NCBI GenBank assembly: GCA_037833965.1
Contig: AP031353.1
Location: forward strand, 10,356,501 to 10,420,500
Length of the DNA: 64,000 nucleotides
Direction of reading: 5' to 3'
DNA from: Marchantia polymorpha subsp. ruderalis
Taxonomy: Eukaryota > Streptophyta > Marchantiopsida > Marchantiales > Marchantiaceae
Numbering within the stretch: position 1 is the stretch's first letter; each line of letters starts with the position of its first letter. Under the pieces are notes generated by a model. The model saw nothing but the letters and a program-made list of their open reading frames with translations. It searched no databases and was not told where the DNA came from. The position numbers and the translations under genes were made by a program. This document shows positions 38,363 through 47,619 of this stretch, one piece after another.

Positions 38363-40475
38363 TGTGGTACCCCACTTTTGGCAATTTTGAGGAAATTAAA
38401 ACATTTTTGGAAAACTGTACCCTGGCAGCATTGTAAATAGCCTTCGGTACATCAAAACAGAGTGAATCCGGAAGATCGCGGGGATTCTCGAGGGATCTTG
38501 TAGAATCTGGGATTTGGGGTGCAGCAGTAAGGACAGGCACCACCCTCCCTGCGAGCCCTGCAGTTAGGATCTCTACGGCGCAAGGCGCAAAACCCGCCTT
38601 CGGAGGTTGCGTCCGCGGCTGTAGGGAAACCCTCCATAGTTAGGTCAACCCTCGGGCGCCTTGACCAAGTTAGGGTCCCGTTGGAAAGAGCTCGACGCAC
38701 TGATTCCAACGAGCCCAAGAACGCTTGGAACGGACGAGGACTTAGGGAGCTATCGCTATTGGAAGAAACGGAGGCGGTCGCCTACGGCGGAAGGAGTTCG
38801 CCACCGGCGCGAATTCCGCCTACGCGGAAGGGGGAATCAAGTTTTGTCCTATGCGCGGACGAAGGCGTTCGCCTGTGCACAGGCGAAGTAGGGTTAGGGA
38901 AGGCGCGAAGTCCGCCTACGCACAGGCGTTCGCCTGTGCACAGGCGCTTCGGCGTCGGCGGAAAATCCGCCTTGGGCCCTAGAAATGCGCCTTGTGCGGT
39001 AGAAAGTGTACGGCGCCTTCCGCGCCAGCGCGGCGCCGCGTACGTCGGAAGAGCCGCCAGAGTAATCAAATCGGTACGGACCATGCGGACGGGAAGGGTG
39101 GATGCGCTCTTGGACGGACGGAGTTGCGGCGGCGGAAGCGCCGACGGAGAGACAAGGAACGGACAGACTGGACGGAGACGGCTGACCACGGTCAACGCCT
39201 TCCGCGCCAGCGCAGCGCCGCGGACGGAATTCGCCTGCGCACAGGCGAACGCCTGTGCACAGGAGGATGAAGTTCCGCACCGGCGGAGAATCCGCCGAGG
39301 CTCCTGCCTGCGCACAGGCAGGAGTTGAAACTTTTGTCCGACATGCGGACACACGCGTCAAGGTAGAGGGAGATTGGCCGAGGGGCGGTACGAACAAGTG
39401 TACCGCGCAAGGCGGAAAACTCGCCTTCGGCGCTACGCCCCCATGTCCGCAGGGTAACACGCTCGCGGAGTTCAAATCCGCCAATTCGAGCGTGAGAGTT
39501 TAATCGACGACGGCGGAGCGTGAAGCCGCGCGTGAGAGCGAAGACCGTTCCAGCGTACAGCCGGCGCGGCCTTCAAGTGAGACGTTCTTCACGACCAAGA
39601 GCCGACCATGACCTTCGACCGGGCGGCGGAGAACGTCCCATTCTTGAATTCGCGATTCCAATCTCTTGTGCGCGCTGCGCGCATCCATCTGCTGGCTGCG
39701 GGACATTCTCGACGCCGTCGCACAGGAGATTTCTTGTTGGTTGAGGGAGAAGTGAGTGCGCGTGATTTGGAATTGAGGGCGATTAGAGTTTGCCGAGAGA
39801 GAAAGAAGCGCGGGCAGTGCGGAAGTAGAATGAGCGGGCGAGCGAACCCCAGGAACGCAATGACGAGACCGAGCAGATTGCGGATGGTGCCACTTCGCCT
39901 ACCGCAGAACGGGCTGCGCGCTTTTGAGGAGCGCTTAATAGCAAGAAAGCTCGATTTCTTGCTATGGGGATGGAATTACATCTGTGCGAATATGGTGCGC
40001 GAGTGGCTAGAGCCACAGGGACCACCCTCGCGCGGATTGCGTCCGCATGTTGACCGGTGGACAGTCCAAGATTGGGCGCAGGCGTTGGGAAGATGTGCTG
40101 GCATGCCAGGGCATCTCCTTTTCGACAGTGAGAGCATCAAGGTGACCAAGCAAGAAGAGGCGCAATTTGTGGAGCTGTTCAAGACCGGGAGGTCTACCAA
40201 GAATGGGTACAGGACCCGTGATTACAAGGATCGATTTCGCCGGACTTTGTCCGCGGCGCTGATGCAATTACTGCAGCCGCACCGCGCCTGCTACATCACA
40301 TTGTGGCAGGTCTCTTTTGTGGAGTGCGTCATCGAGGGAACTCCAATTCACTGGGCGAGCATCCTGCACAGGGTGATGCGACAGCACGCGTTTGAGGAGA
40401 AGGGGGGAACTCTAAACCATCTTTCTCCTTTCCTCATCAATTTTTATCGACAGCGGAATTGTTTGACAGCGGCGG
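38363..40475 (+). repeat. 3' LTR of element E, 5' portion (truncated)
   Basis: Begins TGTGGTACC and runs through non-coding U3 and the first 289 codons of the LTR-ORF, then stops at '...GACAGCGGCGG' (40475). The palindrome cluster is present. No promoter or R-U5 remains, so this LTR cannot terminate or start transcripts in the usual way. Confidence 0.85.
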
Positions 40476-40480
40476 CATGA
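39608..40480 (+). pseudogene. LTR-ORF, N-terminal domain only (E 3' LTR, truncated)
   Basis: ATG 39608; genuine sequence to 40475, then an accidental GCA TGA from the joined pol fragment ends it at 40480 (290 codons). The break falls directly after the conserved N-terminal domain ('NFYRQRNCLTAA'). The domain differs from that of C by silent changes only between about residues 90 and 270. The resulting short protein lacks the coiled coil. Confidence 0.8.
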
Positions 40481-40489
40481 AGTACAACT
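40476..40489 (+). repeat. 14-bp stutter at the tandem-duplication join
   Basis: CATGAAGTACAACT is followed at once by CATGAAGTACAACTCAG..., so the first 14 bp of the duplicated unit occur twice in a row at the join. This looks like polymerase slippage or template re-priming during the join; no homology between the two joined ends is evident. Confidence 0.8.
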
Positions 40490-40568
40490 CATGAAGTACA
40501 ACTCAGTCCCGGCAAGTGCTTGAAGGTATCAAGCGCAGTGAGAGGAGACGAGCTAAGGAAAGTACAGG
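40490..40568 (+). pseudogene. pol: pol fragment (79 bp) at the duplication join
   Basis: Copy of 17156-17234, a piece of N-terminal pol from element B, between the stutter and the LTR stump TTATTACA (40569-40576). It encodes nothing recognisable alone. Confidence 0.8.
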
Positions 40569-40598
40569 TTATTACATAAGAAGCCGACAACTTCTTTT

Positions 40599-40616
40599 TG
40601 GCGCCGCTGCCGGCGA
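40599..40616 (+). promoter_or_regulatory. Primer binding site with extra substitution (C')
   Basis: TGGCGCCGCTGCCGGCGA, with the same second mismatch as element C. Confidence 0.7.
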
Positions 40617-40662
40617 CAGTTGCGTCAACACCGGGGTTTTTACGAGCAGCCATGCTCGGTGA

Positions 40663-43494
40663 ATGTCGACTGGGGCTAGCGGGAGCAACCTAAGTGCTAG
40701 AGCTGTCCGCAAGTTCCGACGAGATTCAGAGAAGGCCGTGGAAGAGACACGGCGTCAAAACAAGAAAACACCAAAAAGAGTACCTAAGCCTAGTTCGGCC
40801 GACATCCTTGGGGAACCTACCCCCGGCGACTCGGAACCAAACTTGGTGCTTACAGTTCTGCTAGATATTCCTTGCACGGACCCGCCTCGTGAAGCAGAAC
40901 CGACCGCCCGAGAACCGTCGACAGACACACCGATGGCGGACGGACAAGCCAATGTGCGGCTACCTCAGCCGATTACTAAACATTCCTACCCGAAGTACAA
41001 AGGGAGTGGGGATGACGACGATGCAGATTCATACATCAAGTTGTTCGAATCGGTGTCTATTGCCAATCGCGAGATCGCAGACGACGACCGATTAAGGATC
41101 TTTCCAAGCCTTCTGCGGAAGAAAGCGAGGAGTTGGTACAATCACGAGAGCATCGATCCGACTGGGTTGACAACATGGGCCCAGCTGAAGGAGAAGTTCC
41201 TTCGCCGCTTTCGCGAGCTCGGCTACGACAGCCGGGTTTTGACAAAGTTACGTAATTTGCAGCGAGAGAAGAAGGAGAGTCTGCGTGACTACACTGAGAG
41301 ATTTCTGGACCTCCTCGACAGAATACCGAAAACAGGACCAGGGTCCCCTTTCTCGGTACAACAAGCTGTGGATTGGTACGTGACCGGTTTAACTCGGGAG
41401 ATGGAGACTTTTTGCCGACGCAGCAAGTGCGACACTATTGAGGATGTGATTGCATCGGCAGAAGCCTTCGAAACTTCCACTCTCAACCGAAGAGGGAGAG
41501 AGAGACGGGAGTCGAAGGAGCGAAAACCGAAGGGAGGGCGAAGACGACGTAGAGGTACAACTCCGTCATCGGAGGAATCGTCTTCGGACGAGAACCGTTC
41601 CTCATCCGAAGAAGAGAAAACCTCATCGTCGGAGGAGGAGAAGAAGAGGAAGAAGCATGGGTCAGCGAAGAAAAAGGGCATCCGACGAGTGACTACGGAC
41701 AGAGCGCCGGGAGATATAGCTTCGAAGATGGAGACCCTTGTGAAGGACTTCGCCGATCTCAAGGTTCAAGTGGTAGGCGGTCATGATCGCCGAAAATCAC
41801 CCGGGAGGGTGCGAGCGAACTTATGGTGTACTACGTGCGGGGCGGTGGGACATGCAAACACCGAGTGCCTTACCACCCGTCCGTCATATCCAGTCAACGC
41901 AGTAGAGTGGGCACAACCGTACTATGGAGAGCACCCTCAGTACTATGGAGAGGTTAGCGAAGCGACAGCCTACGCCGTCCAGTCGGTTCCTACCCCTCCT
42001 GCAGTTTCAGCAATGCAAGTCCCACGATATATTCCGGTGGATCGGGCCACTACGGTACCCGTGAGGCGGAGAGCACCTCCAGGGACGTTTGACCCACCGC
42101 CACCGCGAGCTTGTTATAATTGCGGGGAAGTTGGGCACTTCTCACCGCAGTGTCCCCATCCAAAAAGGCGAAACGATTATGCTCCGACATGTAGTAATTG
42201 CAAGAAGATCGGGCATACTGCGCCAGAGTGTGATCAGCCACCAGTCCCTCGGCCAGCGGTACGATTTGTGAACACTCCTGCCAAGGAGGACGTCCAAGTT
42301 AACCAGGTCGAAGTAGGTTCAGACGGGGATGGCGAAGACGAAGAATGGCCGGCTGAAGAGGTTATGTGCGCACGGGTCGAAACTCGTAGTTCCAAGAAAT
42401 CCAAGGAGCAAGAGCGTGACATTCGCAAGCACGAACGGAGAACCGACGACCGGACGGGAAAAGGGAAGGAGAAGACATCCAGCAAGTCCGACTTGCGATC
42501 TGCTCGGAAGGCTTCGGCTACGAGAGAGGCACCAGCAGTGCGCCCCCAGACAGCAGTCGAGGACGAGCCAGTGCGCCTACTGAAACGGGACTATGCTCCG
42601 GATATCCGCAACGAGGTAGCCAACCTATTGAAGGAAGCGATCCGCACTCAAAAGGACCCACCGCGGCCAGACTTGACATCCTCCCTTGGGGCGAAGTTGG
42701 CAGCCACCGTGGAACCTCGCAGAGCGTCGCCGACCCCGGCGACCCAACGCGCCCACTATGACTTGGTCGAAGATCTCGGGAGTCGAAAAGTGAACATCAC
42801 GTTCAAGCAGCTCTTGGAGGACAATAAGACGTATCGGAGAATGTTGATGCTTTCGCTACGGCATCCGCGGAAGCCGCGCGCATCCACATCCTCTCAAGTA
42901 TATCAAGTGGAGAGCGAAGACCAAGGGCCACCAGAGATCGATGTGGAAATAGCAGGGTGTTGTGTACGCAGAGTGCCAATCGACTCTGGATCAGGAGTCA
43001 ACATAATGACGGAGGATACAGCGAGAGCCTTGGGGTTCAGTCAATACGAACCCTCGAAGCGTGTGTTGAGATTAGCGGATCAGACACGGAGAATGCCTGC
43101 AGGTATGCTGCGCAATGTCAAGACAATCATCGGGGGTGCGGACTTTCGGTTGACGTATATCATCCTTCAACCGATGATGAAGCAGGGCTATGACGTTCTG
43201 CTCGGGCGACCATGGCTATATGGTGCACAAGTCAGATGTGATTGGCGAAGACATCGCCTTAAGTTTCCTCATCCTTCGGAACCGACCAAAACCATTACGG
43301 TGCCCTGGAATAGGGTCAGACACGAAGGAGAGACCCCATCGACAAGTGCAGGTTACACATCGGGCGAGGACAGTGAGTCGACCGCGCGATCGGATTCCAG
43401 TGGTACCGAATCCGATTACTTCGTGGGATTCGTTGCCTGCTGTTCGGTGGGAGAAGAAGAAGAGCAGGAAGCTATTCAGCCGGAAGACGAATAG
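40663..43494 (+). CDS. gag: Gag-protease polyprotein (element C')
   Basis: 943 codons, translation identical to 17329-20160. The capsid segment, three zinc knuckles and protease are intact, and TAG CAA TTA follows at 43492-43500. Confidence 0.9.
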   Translation: MSTGASGSNLSARAVRKFRRDSEKAVEETRRQNKKTPKRVPKPSSADILGEPTPGDSEPNLVLTVLLDIPCTDPPREAEPTAREPSTDTPMADGQANVRLPQPITKHSYPKYKGSGDDDDADSYIKLFESVSIANREIADDDRLRIFPSLLRKKARSWYNHESIDPTGLTTWAQLKEKFLRRFRELGYDSRVLTKLRNLQREKKESLRDYTERFLDLLDRIPKTGPGSPFSVQQAVDWYVTGLTREMETFCRRSKCDTIEDVIASAEAFETSTLNRRGRERRESKERKPKGGRRRRRGTTPSSEESSSDENRSSSEEEKTSSSEEEKKRKKHGSAKKKGIRRVTTDRAPGDIASKMETLVKDFADLKVQVVGGHDRRKSPGRVRANLWCTTCGAVGHANTECLTTRPSYPVNAVEWAQPYYGEHPQYYGEVSEATAYAVQSVPTPPAVSAMQVPRYIPVDRATTVPVRRRAPPGTFDPPPPRACYNCGEVGHFSPQCPHPKRRNDYAPTCSNCKKIGHTAPECDQPPVPRPAVRFVNTPAKEDVQVNQVEVGSDGDGEDEEWPAEEVMCARVETRSSKKSKEQERDIRKHERRTDDRTGKGKEKTSSKSDLRSARKASATREAPAVRPQTAVEDEPVRLLKRDYAPDIRNEVANLLKEAIRTQKDPPRPDLTSSLGAKLAATVEPRRASPTPATQRAHYDLVEDLGSRKVNITFKQLLEDNKTYRRMLMLSLRHPRKPRASTSSQVYQVESEDQGPPEIDVEIAGCCVRRVPIDSGSGVNIMTEDTARALGFSQYEPSKRVLRLADQTRRMPAGMLRNVKTIIGGADFRLTYIILQPMMKQGYDVLLGRPWLYGAQVRCDWRRHRLKFPHPSEPTKTITVPWNRVRHEGETPSTSAGYTSGEDSESTARSDSSGTESDYFVGFVACCSVGEEEEQEAIQPEDE

Positions 43495-46335
43495 CAATTA
43501 ACTGTGGGACTGGGAAGGAGTGAGACGAGTCACACCGAGGGCATTGTCGACCCTAGTGACTGTCACGAAGTACAACTCAGTCCCGGCAAGCGCTTGAAGG
43601 TATCAAGCGCAGTGAGAGGAGACGAGCTAAGGAAAGTACAGGCATTCCTTAGCCATTATGTCGACGTCTTCGCCTGGAAGATCGAAGACATGAAGGGGAT
43701 ACCTGCACGGTATGGGGAACACCGTATCGATTTACTGGACGGCTCAGTACCCATACGACAGCGCCAGTATCGCCTCAACCCAAAATACTCCTTGCTAGTT
43801 AAAGAGGAGATAGATAAGTACTTGAGCGCTGGTATTATTTACCCTGTGCTCAGCAGTGAGTGGGTGTCGCCGATTGTTATCGTACCCAAGAAGTTGACGG
43901 GTAAGATACGAGTGTGTCAGGATTTCCGGAAGTTGAATGCAGCAACACGCAAGGATCATCACCCGTTACCATTCACGGATGCCATTCTAGACCATGTTGC
44001 CGGACATGAATGTTATAGCTTCCTGGATGGGTTCTCAGGTTACAATCAGGTGTCTATCCGTGAACAGGACAAGGATAAAACTACGTTCACAACCGACTGG
44101 GGAACTTACGCATACCACAAGATGCCCTTCGGTCTGTGCAACGCGCCTGCCACCTTTCAACGGATGATGACCAATATCTTTCAGGAACAACTGAGGAAGT
44201 TCCTGGAAATATTCATAGATGACTTCTGTGTCTTTGGGAAGCGGTCTGAACACCTAAGTCACTTGAAGCAGACCTTCGATAAATGTAGGGAGAGCAGTTT
44301 ATCACTGCATCCCGAGAAGTGCTTTTTCTTTATGACTAGTGGGATCTTGTTGGGTCATCGGGTCTCGGCAGAAGGCATTGCGGTGGACGTCGAGAAGGTC
44401 AAGGTTATACTCGAGCTTGAGCCACCCACGAATCTAAGAGAGCTGCGAGCATTCCTGGGTCATGTGGGCTACTACCGAAGATTCATACACCTGTATGCAA
44501 TACTGGCGGCGGACCTGACCAAGTTGTTGAAGAAGGACGAGCCTTATGCTTGGGGTGCGAACCAGCAGTCAGCATTTGAGACTCTTAAAGCGAAACTCAC
44601 GACTGCTCCCGTACTAAGGAGTCCAGACTGGAATCGACCATTCCATGTTTACGTTGACACCTCGGCATTCGCCATCGGTGTAGTACTGAGTCAAAAGGAT
44701 GACAACAAAAAGGACTACCCGATCTACTTCGCGAGCCGACAGCTGTCTCTAGCAGAGCGGAAGTACACCACGACGGAGAGAGAAGCGTTGGGGATGGTGT
44801 ACTCCTGTAAAAAGTTCCGTCACTACCTAATCTGCTACGAGTTTGTGTTTCATGTGGACCACTACGCATTGCAACACCTAGTCAAGAAAGCCGACCTATC
44901 CGGTCGGATCGCCAGGTGGGTGTTGTTACTACAAGAGTTCACCTACACAGTCCAGACCAGGAAAGGGGTGCACCACGAAAATGCGGATTACTTGTCCCGA
45001 TTATGGACACAGCCGACAGAGGAGGAATTGGTGGACGATTTTCCAGATGAAGAGTTATTTCAGTTGTCTGCAGGACATGAGTCCCGCTATGCCGACCTGT
45101 ATCGATATCTGCTAACCCTCCAGTGTCCCGAAGGCATGGATTTGGAACAGCGAACTGTCTTTATTCATAAGGCAGGTCCGTACCAACTCCAGCAGGGGGT
45201 TTTGTTCAAGAAGATGGCAGATGAGCGCTTATGCAGATGCCTGGAGGAATCAGAGGTACCAAGAATAGTGAGTGCGATGCATACAGAGGAGGCGGGTGGA
45301 CACTATGCCACCAGGAACACGGTCACAAAGATCCTAAATGCGGGGTATTGGTGGCCGACCATGTTTAAGGATGTTCTCGATTACATCCGCAAGTGCGACA
45401 GTTGCCAGAGGACGGGGAGACCGACGCCTACAACACGCTGGCCCCTGACTCCCATCATGCCTCTAGCACCTTTCGAAAAGTGGGGTATTGACTTTGTAGG
45501 GCCGATACAACCAGTGACTAGAAGTACACGAAGGCGCTACATTCTGGTAGCAACGGACTACGCCACCAAAATGGTAGAGGCCAGGGCCACCAGAAGGGAT
45601 GATGCTGCCACAGTGGCAGCATTCTTGTTTGAGTCGATCATCACACGCTACGGATGTCCCTTAGAGCTAGTCAGCGACCGGGGCACGCATTTTCTGAATC
45701 AGATCATCGAAGATCTGACACGGTACTTCCACATCAAGCACCGTAAGACTACTCCATACAATCCCAAGGCAAATGGACTGACGGAGAAGTCCAATGGTCT
45801 GCTGTGTAAAATACTACTCAAGGTCACGGTGAATCACGCTCACGACTGGGATACGAAGCTAGCAGCCGCTCTATGGGCGTACCGGACAGCTGAGAAGATC
45901 ACGACCAAACAGACACCATACTTTCTGGTGTATGGGCAACACCCGATCCTCCCGATCGAATTTGAAGTACCCACCCAACGAACGTTGGATTTGCAGAGGA
46001 TGGGCGCAGAGGAGAGTCAGCTCTACAGGTTACAGGAGGTCACGCTGCTGGATGAGAGGAGACGAGACGCCGAAGATCGCACCAGGAAAATCCAGCTTCG
46101 CCGAAAGGAGAGATACGATAAAAAGATCAAACCGGTACTACTGCAGGCGGGTGATTTGGCATTGCTCTACGACAGCAGGCATGCCAGATTCCCAGGCAAA
46201 CTGCACCTAAGGTGGATGGGACCTTACAGGGTTGTCGAAGTCTTCCCGAATGGATCCATCCAACTTGCGGACCTGGCCGGCGATTTGTTAGGCACCCGAG
46301 TGAACGGGTGGCGGTTGAAGAAATACCACATGTGA
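43495..46335 (+). CDS. pol: Pol region: RT, RNase H, integrase (element C')
   Basis: Identical in translation to 20161-23001, with all catalytic motifs present. It is expressed only through readthrough of the TAG at 43492-43494. No LTR promoter lies immediately upstream, so transcription would depend on neighbouring LTRs. Confidence 0.92.
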   Translation, partial: QLTVGLGRSETSHTEGIVDPSDCHEVQLSPGKRLKVSSAVRGDELRKVQAFLSHYVDVFAWKIEDMKGIPARYGEHRIDLLDGSVPIRQRQYRLNPKYSLLVKEEIDKYLSAGIIYPVLSSEWVSPIVIVPKKLTGKIRVCQDFRKLNAATRKDHHPLPFTDAILDHVAGHECYSFLDGFSGYNQVSIREQDKDKTTFTTDWGTYAYHKMPFGLCNAPATFQRMMTNIFQEQLRKFLEIFIDDFCVFGKRSEHLSHLKQTFDKCRESSLSLHPEKCFFFMTSGILLGHRVSAEGIAVDVEKVKVILELEPPTNLRELRAFLGHVGYYRRFIHLYAILAADLTKLLKKDEPYAWGANQQSAFETLKAKLTTAPVLRSPDWNRPFHVYVDTSAFAIGVVLSQKDDNKKDYPIYFASRQLSLAERKYTTTEREALGMVYSCKKFRHYLICYEFVFHVDHYALQHLVKKADLSGRIARWVLLLQEFTYTVQTRKGVHHENADYLSRLWTQPTEEELVDDFPDEELFQLSAGHESRYADLYRYLLTLQCPEGMDLEQRTVFIHKAGPYQLQQGVLFKKMADERLCRCLEESEVPRIVSAMHTEEAGGHYATRNTVTKILNAGYWWPTMFKDVLDYIRKCDSCQRTGRPTPTTRWPLTPIMPLAPFEKWGIDFVGPIQPVTRSTRRRYILVATDYATKMVEARATRRDDAATVAAFLFESIITRYGCPLELVSDRGTHFLNQIIEDLTRYFHIKHRKTTPYNPKANGLTEKSNGLLCKILLKVTVNHAHDWDTKLAAALWAYRTAEKITTKQTPYFLVYGQHPILPIEFEVPTQRTLDLQRMGAEESQLYRLQEVTLLDERRRDAEDRTRKIQLRRKERYDKKIKPVLLQAGDLALLYDSRHARFPGKLHLRWMGPYRVVEVFPNGSIQLADLAGDLLGTRVNGWRLKKYHM

Positions 46336-46359
46336 GTGTTCGCGTGGGCGCTCACAATT

Positions 46360-46372
46360 GAGGAGGGGGGCA
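46360..46372 (+). promoter_or_regulatory. Polypurine tract (C')
   Basis: GAGGAGGGGGGCA before TGTGGTACC at 46373. Confidence 0.85.
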
Positions 46373-47619
46373 TGTGGTACCCCACTTTTGGCAATTTTGA
46401 GGAAATTAAAACATTTTTGGAAAACTGTACCCTGGCAGCATTGTAAATAGCCTTCGGTACATCAAAACAGAGTGAATCCGGAAGATCGCGGGGATTCTCG
46501 AGGGATCTTGTAGAATCTGAGATTTGGGGTGAAGCAGTAAGGACAGGCACCACCCTCCCTGCGAGCTCTGCAGTTAGGAGTTCTACGGCGCAAGGCGCAA
46601 AACCCGCCTTCGGAGGTTGCGTCCGCGGCTGTAGGGAAACCCCCCGTAATTAGGTCCACCCTCGGGCGCCTTGACCAAGTTAGGGTCCCGTTGGAAAGAG
46701 CTCGACGCGCTGATTCTAACGAGCCCACGAACGCTTGGAACGGATGAGGACTTAGGGAGTTATCGCTACTGGAAGAAACGGAGGCGGTCGCCTACGGCGG
46801 AAGGAGTTCGCCACCGGCGCGAATTCCGCCTACGCGGAAGGGGGAATCAAGTTTTGTCCTATGCGCGGACGAAGGCGTTCGCCTGTGCACAGGCGAAGTA
46901 GGGTTAGGGAAGGCGCGAAGTCCGCCTACGCACAGGCGTTCGCCTGTGCACAGGCACTTCGGCGTCGGCGGAAAATCCGCCTTGGGCCCTAGAAATGCGC
47001 CTTGTGAGGTAGAAAGTGTACGGCGCCTTCCGCGCCAGCGCAGCGCCGCGTACGTCGGAGGAGCCGCCAGAGTAATCCAATCGGTACGGACCATGCGGAC
47101 GGCACGGGTGGATGCGCTCTTGGACGGACGGAGTTGCGGCGGCGGAAGCGCCGACGGAGAGACAAGGAACGGACAGACTGGACGGAGACGGCTGACCACG
47201 GTCAACGCCTTCCGCGCCAGCGCGACGTAGCGCACGGAATTCGCCTGCGCACAGGCGAACGCCTGTGCACAGGAGGATGTTCAAGTTCCGCGCCGGCGGA
47301 GAATCCGCCGAGGCTCCTGCCTGCGCACAGGCAGGAGTTGAACTTTTGTCCGACATGCGGACACACGCGTCAAGGCAGAGGGAGATTGGCCGAGGGGCGG
47401 TACGAACAAGTGTACCGCGCAAGGCGGAAAACTCGCCTTCGGCGCTACGCCCCCATGTCCGCAGGGTAATACGCTCGCGGAGTTCAAATCCGCCAATTCG
47501 AGCGTGAGAGTTTAATCGACGACGGCGGAGCGTGAAGCCGCGCGTGAGAGCGAAGACCGTTCCAGCGTACAGCCGGCGCGGCCATCAAGTGAGACGTTCT
47601 TCACGACCAAGAGCCGACC

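Larger units (their letters stand above)
31240..40475 (+). mobile_element. Element E: truncated 5' LTR, internal region, truncated 3' LTR
   Basis: The 5' LTR keeps only its last 1327 bp (31240-32566). Then come PBS (32589-32606), gag (stop-disrupted), pol, polypurine tract (38350-38362) and 2113 bp of 3' LTR, cut at 40475 by the tandem-duplication join. The left edge abuts an exact LTR 3' end of D, consistent with D having inserted into E's 5' LTR. E is therefore the oldest of the C-D-E nest. The two E LTR pieces do not overlap, so they cannot date the insertion. Confidence 0.83.
17156..40489 (+). repeat. 23,334-bp tandem duplication, copy 1
   Basis: Starts in the pol remnant of B (CATGAAGTACAACTCAG...) and runs through elements C, D and E into E's 3' LTR-ORF (to 40475), plus a 14-bp repeat of its own first bases (40476-40489). 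Every feature in it recurs 23,334 bp later. Substitutions noticed: 26151 C versus 49485 A; 34982 G versus 58316 C; 37581 C versus 60915 T. The near-identity means a very recent event or an assembly duplicate. Confidence 0.9.

Noticed and set aside
38681-39328. 215-codon plus-strand ORF in U3 upstream of the LTR-ORF of E
   Set aside because: Not open in the A/B and C copies of the same region; made of palindrome-derived Arg/Ala repeats.
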